Shown piece by piece: positions 24,586 through 29,398 of a stretch of DNA of 29,398 nucleotides. Numbering within the stretch: the stretch's first letter is position 1; the number at the start of each line of letters is the position of its first letter. The DNA is from SZUA-1377 sp964622255 (GTDB taxonomy: Bacteria > Campylobacterota > Campylobacteria > Campylobacterales > QNZT01). Under the pieces are notes generated by a model, which was not told the origin of the DNA, searched no databases, and saw only the letters and a program-made list of their open reading frames with translations. The position numbers and the translations under genes were made by a program. Location: contig CAZUPK010000008.1 of the NCBI GenBank assembly GCA_964622255.1, positions 1-29,398 on the forward strand, in the 5' to 3' direction.

Positions 24586-26469
24586 TTGAAAAAACTCTTT
24601 TTAGAGATACTGAAGTATTATTTTTATCTTGTAGTTATGTTTTTTATTGGTAGGTTGGGGCTTTTTTTGTTCTATTTTGATAGAATAAAAGATACTGATG
24701 TAAATATCTTTTCGTCTTTTTTGGTTGGTTTAAAGATGGATACTATTGTAGCATCATCTTTTATGATAGTTCCTGTTATGCTTTTAACATTATCTCCAAA
24801 ATTTTTTTCAACTTTCATTGAAAGATTTTTAAAAATCTACTTTGGTATAGTTATAGCAGTTGTAGTTTATATAGAAAATGCTACATATCCCTTTTTTGCT
24901 CAGTATGATGTAAGACCTAACTACCTTTTTGTAGAATACCTAAAGTATCCAAAAGAGGTTTTTGGGATGCTTTTAAAAGAGTATTGGTTAGAGATGATTA
25001 TCTGCTTTATTATGATAGGAGTCGTTTTAAGACTTTTTTATAAGTTTAATAGCTTTAGATTTAAGGAGGTTTTGGAGGTTGGTTACCTTAAAAGAGTGGC
25101 ACTCTTTCTTCCTTTGATGTTACTACTTTTTATAGGTATAAGAGGAAGTTTTGGACATCGTCCGGCAAATAATGCAGATGCTATGATAAGTTCAAATAGA
25201 GTCTTAAATGAGATAACTAAAAATAGTATTTACTCCATAGGATATGCTATATATAGTGCTAAGAGATTTGAAACTGATATATCCAAGATGTATGGAAAGA
25301 TGGACATAGATGAAGCTTTTAAAAGAGTTAAAGATAGACTTAAGATAGATAGCAAAGGAAGAAGTTTAACAAGGTTTGAAAAAACCCATTTTAAAAGTCA
25401 AAAAAGAAAAAATTTAGTTATCTTTTTACAAGAAAGTTTGGGCTATCAGTTTGTATCAAAAAGGATAACTCCAAATCTTTTAAAATTAAAGGAACAGGGG
25501 ATTTGGTTTGACAATCTTTACTCAAATGGAACTAGAAGCATAAGAGGAATAGCTGGAGTAGTGAGTGGAAATTTTTCTATACCAGGAAAAGGTATAGTTA
25601 AAAGAAATAAGTCGCAAAGAGATTACTTTACTTTTTCAAAACTATTAAAACCTTTAGGATATGAGACAAGTTTTATCTATGGCGGAGAGAGTAGATTTGA
25701 CAATATGAGGGGTTGGTTTTTAGGAAATGGTTTTGATAAAGTTATAGATGATAGTGTTATAACAAAGTATAATTTTAAGGGAAATTGGGGAGTTTGTGAT
25801 GGGGAGGTGGTAGAGTATGCAAATAGATATTTTAAAGAGCTTTATGAAAAGAAAAAACCATTTGCCTCTATTATGTTTTCTACATCAAATCATACTCCAT
25901 TTGATTTTCCAAAAGAGAAGATAGAGCTTATAAAGGGTGTTAGAGAAAAATCTGTAGAAAATGCTGTAAAATATGCCGATTATGCTATTGGAGAGTTGAT
26001 AGAACTTGCTAAAAAAAGTGGTTACTATAAGGATACTATTTTTGTTATAGTTGCAGATCACAATGTTAGAGTTTATGGAGATGATGTGGTTCCTGTAAAT
26101 ATGTTTCATATACCGGGGTTAATATTAGGTGGAGGGGTCAAGCCGATTTTTTATGATAAACTTTCCACTCAGCCGGATATCTTGGCAACTGTTCTTGATC
26201 TTTTAGGAAAGGATTTTGTATATCCTATCATAGGACATACTATATTTGGCGATAAAAAGCAAGAACTATCCTTGATGCAGTTTAATAACTACTATGCTTT
26301 AAGGGTAAAGGATAAAGTAGCGGTTTTAAAAGACGATAAATCGACTTCGACCTATATATATCAAGATGAACATCTAAAAAGAACAAAGAGTGATAAAGAG
26401 TTAGAAAGAGATGTTTTAGCTTTTATTACGGTTTTAAATTATTTGTATCAAAATAGGCTTTATAAATAA
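24586..26469 (+). CDS. LTA synthase-like/sulfatase-fold membrane protein
   Basis: A protein of about 627 residues with an N-terminal membrane domain (five hydrophobic helices within the first about 190 residues) and a sulfatase/alkaline-phosphatase-fold domain outside the membrane (about 270-590). In the extracellular domain the metal ligand E283 in FLQES, the nucleophile-candidate T316 in NGTRSIRG, the SNHTPF histidine and the VADHNVR Asp/His pair are all present, so catalysis is likely. The family adds glycerol phosphate (LtaS, OpgB) or phosphoethanolamine groups to cell-surface molecules; a Gram-negative organism suggests a glycan or lipid substrate rather than lipoteichoic acid. The start is TTG at 24586, 9 nt after AAGGTGA. 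A longer frame from TTG 24568 is possible. Confidence 0.9.
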   Translation: MKKLFLEILKYYFYLVVMFFIGRLGLFLFYFDRIKDTDVNIFSSFLVGLKMDTIVASSFMIVPVMLLTLSPKFFSTFIERFLKIYFGIVIAVVVYIENATYPFFAQYDVRPNYLFVEYLKYPKEVFGMLLKEYWLEMIICFIMIGVVLRLFYKFNSFRFKEVLEVGYLKRVALFLPLMLLLFIGIRGSFGHRPANNADAMISSNRVLNEITKNSIYSIGYAIYSAKRFETDISKMYGKMDIDEAFKRVKDRLKIDSKGRSLTRFEKTHFKSQKRKNLVIFLQESLGYQFVSKRITPNLLKLKEQGIWFDNLYSNGTRSIRGIAGVVSGNFSIPGKGIVKRNKSQRDYFTFSKLLKPLGYETSFIYGGESRFDNMRGWFLGNGFDKVIDDSVITKYNFKGNWGVCDGEVVEYANRYFKELYEKKKPFASIMFSTSNHTPFDFPKEKIELIKGVREKSVENAVKYADYAIGELIELAKKSGYYKDTIFVIVADHNVRVYGDDVVPVNMFHIPGLILGGGVKPIFYDKLSTQPDILATVLDLLGKDFVYPIIGHTIFGDKKQELSLMQFNNYYALRVKDKVAVLKDDKSTSTYIYQDEHLKRTKSDKELERDVLAFITVLNYLYQNRLYK

Positions 26470-26486
26470 AGTTATATGGTAGTCGC

Positions 26487-26519
26487 CTTTGATAAGAGGG
26501 CTTAAGCTTTTTATCAAAG
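26487..26519. terminator. Inverted repeat after the LTA synthase-like gene
   Basis: CTTTGATAA (26487-26495) and TTATCAAAG (26511-26519) are perfect complements; the inner part contains a small GCTTAAGC palindrome. It is 17 nt after the stop. It lacks a T run, so terminator is the best but not certain reading. Confidence 0.45.
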
Positions 26520-26546
26520 ATACAAGTAGAAAAGTTCAAAATAAGG

Positions 26547-26576
26547 TTGGAAGTTTAAGCAAACAAAAGTTAAAAT
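26547..26576 (+). promoter_or_regulatory. Promoter of the leuA leader
   Basis: TTGGAA (26547-26552) and TAAAAT (26571-26576), spaced by 18 bp, form a sigma-70-like promoter. Transcription would start just before the leader's ribosome-binding site AGGAGAG (26591-26597). Confidence 0.5.
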
Positions 26577-26601
26577 TCCAAGAAAACAGTAGGAGAGAAA
26601 A

Positions 26602-26670
26602 ATGTTTCATAAAAACGGCATAGCAAAGCGATTTAAAGTTACTCTTGCTCTCCTTTTAGAACTCCTGTAA
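26602..26670 (+). CDS. Leucine-rich leader peptide upstream of leuA
   Basis: A 22-codon frame with its own ribosome site AGGAGAG 4 nt before the ATG. The last eight codons read L A L L L E L L (CTT, GCT, CTC, CTT, TTA, GAA, CTC, CTG): six leucines, three of them C-ending or G-ending codons that are rare in this AT-rich genome. It ends 61 nt before leuA. This is what a leucine attenuator or translational-arrest leader looks like, with ribosome stalling under leucine starvation. The leader's ribosome site AGGAGAG is complementary to CTCTCCT (26648-26654), within these leucine codons, and the adjacent CCTTT (26652-26656) can pair with the leuA AAAGG site (26720-26724). No clear Rho-independent terminator is seen in 26671-26731, so translational control is a possible alternative mechanism. 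Confidence 0.65.
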   Translation: MFHKNGIAKRFKVTLALLLELL

Positions 26671-26731
26671 ACTTACAAATTTTAATCCAAAATAACATAC
26701 AATCAAAACTAGACAATACAAAGGCATAAAA

Positions 26732-28294
26732 ATGGGTAGAGATATAGTGAAAATATTTGATACGACATTAAGGGATGGGGAACAAAGTCCTGGTGCCTCT
26801 ATGACTATGGAGGAGAAACTTCAAATAGCATTGCAATTAGAAAAGTTAAGAGTTGATGTCATAGAAGCAGGTTTTGCGGCTGCTAGTCCGGGGGATTTTG
26901 AGGCTATAGCAAATATATCAAAAGAGGTAAGCAAAAGTGTTGTTTGCTCACTTGCAAGGGCAAAAGAGAGCGATATAAAGGTTGCAGGAGAGGCTATAAA
27001 AGAGGCAAAGTTGCAAAGGATACACACTTTTATAGCAACAAGTCCTATACATATGAAGTATAAATTAAAGATGTCTCCTGATGAGGTTATAAAAAGAGCG
27101 GTAGAATCTGTAAAATATGCAAGAACTTTTACAGATGATGTTGAGTTTAGTTGTGAAGATGCCGGAAGAAGTGAGATGAGCTTTTTAAAAGAGATACTTG
27201 ATGCTGTTATGGAAGCAGGTGCTACAACTATAAATATCCCAGATACTGTAGGATATAGACTTCCTTATGAAATGGGAGCTATGATAAAAGAGCTTAGTGA
27301 TTTTGTAAAAAACAGAGCTGTCATCTCCGTTCATTGTCACAATGACTTAGGACTTGCAGTAGCAAACTCTGTTGCAAGTATAGAAAATGGTGCTAGGCAG
27401 GTTGAATGCACCATAAATGGACTTGGTGAGAGAGCTGGAAATGCGGCTGTTGAAGAGATAGTTATGATACTTAAAACTAGAAAAGATTATTTTGGTGGTA
27501 TAGATACCAACATCAATACAAAAGAGCTTTATCCATTGAGTAGATTGGTTGCAAATATAACAGGTATCATTCCTCAACCAAACAAAGCTATAGTTGGTAA
27601 AAATGCATTTGCCCACGAAAGTGGGATACATCAAGATGGTATTTTAAAACATAGTGAAACTTATGAGATTATGAAAGCATCAGATGTCGGTATCGACGAT
27701 GCGAATACTATAGTTTTAGGAAAACTTTCAGGAAGAGCTGCATTTAAAGATAGGCTTAAAAAATTGGGATTTGAGTTAAGTAAAGATGAGTTAAATGAAG
27801 CTTTTAAAAGGTTTAAGCTTTTAGCAGATAAGAAAAAAGAGATATTTGATGATGATTTAATAGCTATTGTTGGAGAGGAGACTTCAAAGATACCTCAAAA
27901 ATATGTTTTGGAAAACTTACAACTTAGTGACTGCATAAATGGAGTTCCAAACTCTGCTGTAAGCATAAGGGTTGATGGTAGGTTAAAGACTGAAGCTGGG
28001 ATTGGGAAAGGGGTTATAGATGCAGTTTTTAAAACTATAGATAGGATAAGTGGTATAGAGGGCTTTTTGGTGGATTATCAAGTAAATTCTGTAACAAAAG
28101 GTAAAGATGCTTTAGCAAAAGTTACTGTAAAAGTTGTCTTTGATGATACTAAACCGGCTGTTATAGGACACGGGGTGAGTATAGATACTATGGTTGCTAG
28201 TGCAAAGGCATATATAGGAGCCCTGAACTCCTATGTTCATATGAAGGATAGATTAAAAACAAAAGATAGTGGAGTGGTGAAAAATATATCTTAG
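26732..28294 (+). CDS. leuA: 2-isopropylmalate synthase
   Basis: A 520-residue LeuA, the committed step of leucine synthesis: acetyl-CoA plus 2-oxoisovalerate to 2-isopropylmalate. The TIM-barrel opens with FDTTLRDGEQSPGASM (about 9-24, metal-binding D). The HCHNDLGLAVANS segment (about 204-216) gives two histidine ligands and an asparagine. The C-terminal regulatory domain (about 390-510) binds leucine for feedback inhibition. The length is normal. leuB, leuC and leuD do not follow. A leucine-rich leader and its own promoter lie upstream. Confidence 0.97.
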   Translation: MGRDIVKIFDTTLRDGEQSPGASMTMEEKLQIALQLEKLRVDVIEAGFAAASPGDFEAIANISKEVSKSVVCSLARAKESDIKVAGEAIKEAKLQRIHTFIATSPIHMKYKLKMSPDEVIKRAVESVKYARTFTDDVEFSCEDAGRSEMSFLKEILDAVMEAGATTINIPDTVGYRLPYEMGAMIKELSDFVKNRAVISVHCHNDLGLAVANSVASIENGARQVECTINGLGERAGNAAVEEIVMILKTRKDYFGGIDTNINTKELYPLSRLVANITGIIPQPNKAIVGKNAFAHESGIHQDGILKHSETYEIMKASDVGIDDANTIVLGKLSGRAAFKDRLKKLGFELSKDELNEAFKRFKLLADKKKEIFDDDLIAIVGEETSKIPQKYVLENLQLSDCINGVPNSAVSIRVDGRLKTEAGIGKGVIDAVFKTIDRISGIEGFLVDYQVNSVTKGKDALAKVTVKVVFDDTKPAVIGHGVSIDTMVASAKAYIGALNSYVHMKDRLKTKDSGVVKNIS

Positions 28295-28318
28295 ATAAGG
28301 TAATGGATGCAATATCAA

Positions 28319-28353
28319 GGGAACTACCTTTAGCTAAAGAGCTAGAGGTTTCC
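28319..28353 (+). terminator. Imperfect hairpin after leuA
   Basis: The segment GGGAACTACCTTTAGCT pairs imperfectly with AGCTAGAGGTTTCCT around an AAAG loop, about 25 nt after the leuA stop. It has no strong T run. It is placed as expected for a leuA terminator. Confidence 0.4.
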
Positions 28354-28421
28354 TAACTAGCAAATTTCAACGAGTTTGGATTTGAGAGCCTTTTGTATTT
28401 AAGTTCAAAAGGGAGAAAGAT

Positions 28422-29243
28422 ATGGATAATAGACTAAAAAAAAGATTACAAATTTTGGTAAAAAATAGTGTGAAAATAGTAGAGAATGCTGTAAAAGGAT
28501 TAACAACAACACTTAGCAAAGAGTCTAATTTAAATATGGCATTAATTCAATCATCTTGGAGATTTTACAATAATGACAAAGTAGATGAGAATGAGTTATT
28601 TGAGAATATAAAAGATGAAAAAAATATTATACAAAACATTGAAAGTGATTTTGTTCTTGTAGCTTATAACTGTTCTTGGCTTGATTTTAAAAATCATAAT
28701 TCAAAAGAAGATTTAATAGTAAGAAATAGAAAAGGTAATGCTAAACAGATAGGATACGATTTACACACATCTTTAGTAATTGATCCAAATAGTGCTAATC
28801 CTTTAACACCAATAGCTATGAATTTACAAACAAGTAAAGAGATATACTTTTCATACAGCAAAAATTTAGATATAACTTTAACACATCTACAAGAATTATC
28901 AAAAAGATGTAGCCATATTGATTTAGAAGTAAAAAATACCAATAAAGATAAAAAAGCAATTCATATAATCGATAGAGAGGCAGATAGTGTTTTATTTATG
29001 CGAGAGCTACAAAAAGAAAATTCTTTATTTTTAATAAGAGTAAAAGATAATGCAAAAGTATATTGGGATGAGAAGCAATGTGAAATAAAACAAAAAGTTA
29101 ATGCACAAACCATTGCTAAATGGTACTATTATAGATGGAACATAGAAAGTTATTTTAAACTATTGAAAACAACAGGATTTAATTTTGAGAAATGGCAACA
29201 AGAGAAACCTTTAGCTCTATTTAAAAGACTTAAGAAATATTAG
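28422..29243 (+). pseudogene. IS4-family (Tn5-like) transposase with internal deletion and frameshifted end
   Basis: A 273-residue frame that starts like a Tn5/IS50-type transposase (NMALIQSSWRFYNNDKV). The DDE residues are recognisable: D88 in SWLDFKNH, D184 in IIDREADS and E242 in the YREK-like RWNIESYFKLLK. However, the insertion domain normally found between D184 and E242 is missing most of its length: VKDNAKVYWDEK is joined near residue 225 (about 29094) directly to AQTIAKWYYYRW. The C-terminal part also ends early at KRLKKY (29243), where family members continue for about 100 residues. The protein is therefore almost certainly inactive. It follows leuA by 127 nt. I cannot see clear terminal inverted repeats on the left side. 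Confidence 0.8.
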
Positions 29244-29247
29244 AGCA

Positions 29248-29364
29248 ATGATATATAAAACAATAAAAAATAATTACAATATAGATATAATAGATATTGA
29301 AAAAACCGAAGCTGGTTTAACTAATTTTAATTATTATCTGATGTTACGCACAAAACAATTTTAA
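29248..29364 (+). other. Start of a choline-kinase/phosphotransferase-like frame, stopped or interrupted
   Basis: Directly after the transposase stub an ATG opens 38 codons that read MIYKTIKNNYNIDIIDIEK, then EAGLTNFNYYL. The GLTNxNY motif is the ATP-loop signature of choline/ethanolamine kinases (LicA type) and related APH-fold phosphotransferases. The frame stops at 29362-29364, where the family would continue with an ILR-type strand; a shifted frame does read TILRYN just there. It may be a decayed gene or a frameshift, or the TGATGTTACGCACAAAAC sequence at 29339-29356 may be the end of an inserted element. The window ends too soon to decide. Confidence 0.35.
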
Positions 29365-29398
29365 GGTATAATGTTAGCTGAAAGTTATCAAATATTAT

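Noticed and set aside
1..29398. Search for tRNA, rRNA and CRISPR loci
   Set aside because: No T-loop-like GGTTCRA motif in a gap, no rRNA-like blocks and no spacer-repeat arrays were found by reading the gaps.

Overview
The window looks like a chromosomal segment from a Campylobacterota (epsilonproteobacterial) species. The DNA is strongly AT-rich, genes are packed with many 1-30 nt overlaps, and several genes use TTG or GTG starts. The run aroQ, pepP-like M24 peptidase, folK, flhF, flhG, small membrane protein, fliA, fliM, fliY, with an sppA/amidohydrolase pair facing away from it, matches the arrangement I know from Campylobacter relatives. FliY replacing or accompanying FliN in the flagellar switch also fits. 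I cannot name the genus from sequence alone.

Layout. (1) 1-442 holds no intact gene, only out-of-frame coding-like fragments. (2) 419-2695, minus strand: rsmD (16S rRNA methyltransferase) followed by an exported von Willebrand A protein. (3) 2696-3307: scar region with the C-terminal stub of an IS605-type TnpB and two hairpins. (4) 3359-8200, plus strand: small charged protein, gatB, a voltage-sensor-like K+ channel with an RCK domain, a separate RCK protein that may start with AUA, and gpsA, nearly without gaps. (5) 8419-9492, minus: lipoprotein with eight 23-residue repeats and a peptidoglycan-binding domain. (6) 9752-12089, plus: purH and an unrecognised 249-residue protein. (7) 12107-14163, minus: amidohydrolase (aminofutalosine-deaminase-like) overlapping sppA. 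(8) 14220-22176, plus: one long run from aroQ through the flagellar regulators and switch proteins to mnmA. (9) 22494-24438, plus: MidA-like methyltransferase, thiS and a periplasmic rhodanese. (10) 24586-26469: LTA-synthase/phosphoethanolamine-transferase-like membrane sulfatase-fold protein. (11) 26547-28294: leuA preceded by a promoter and a 22-residue leucine-rich leader peptide. (12) 28422-29398: a damaged IS4-family (Tn5-like) transposase followed by the beginning of a choline-kinase-like reading frame.

The biggest functional block is flagellar: FlhF and FlhG set flagellar site and number, FliA is sigma-28, and FliM and FliY form the switch. They are co-directional with folate (folK), shikimate (aroQ) and tRNA-modification (mnmA) genes. 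The channel and free RCK protein probably work as one ion-channel assembly.

I see no CRISPR array, rRNA or tRNA gene, or clear new defence system. The observations I consider most worth checking are the leucine leader of leuA, the possible AUA start codon, the ribosome-site hairpin before the 249-residue gene, the repeat lipoprotein, and the mobile-element damage at both accessory spots.
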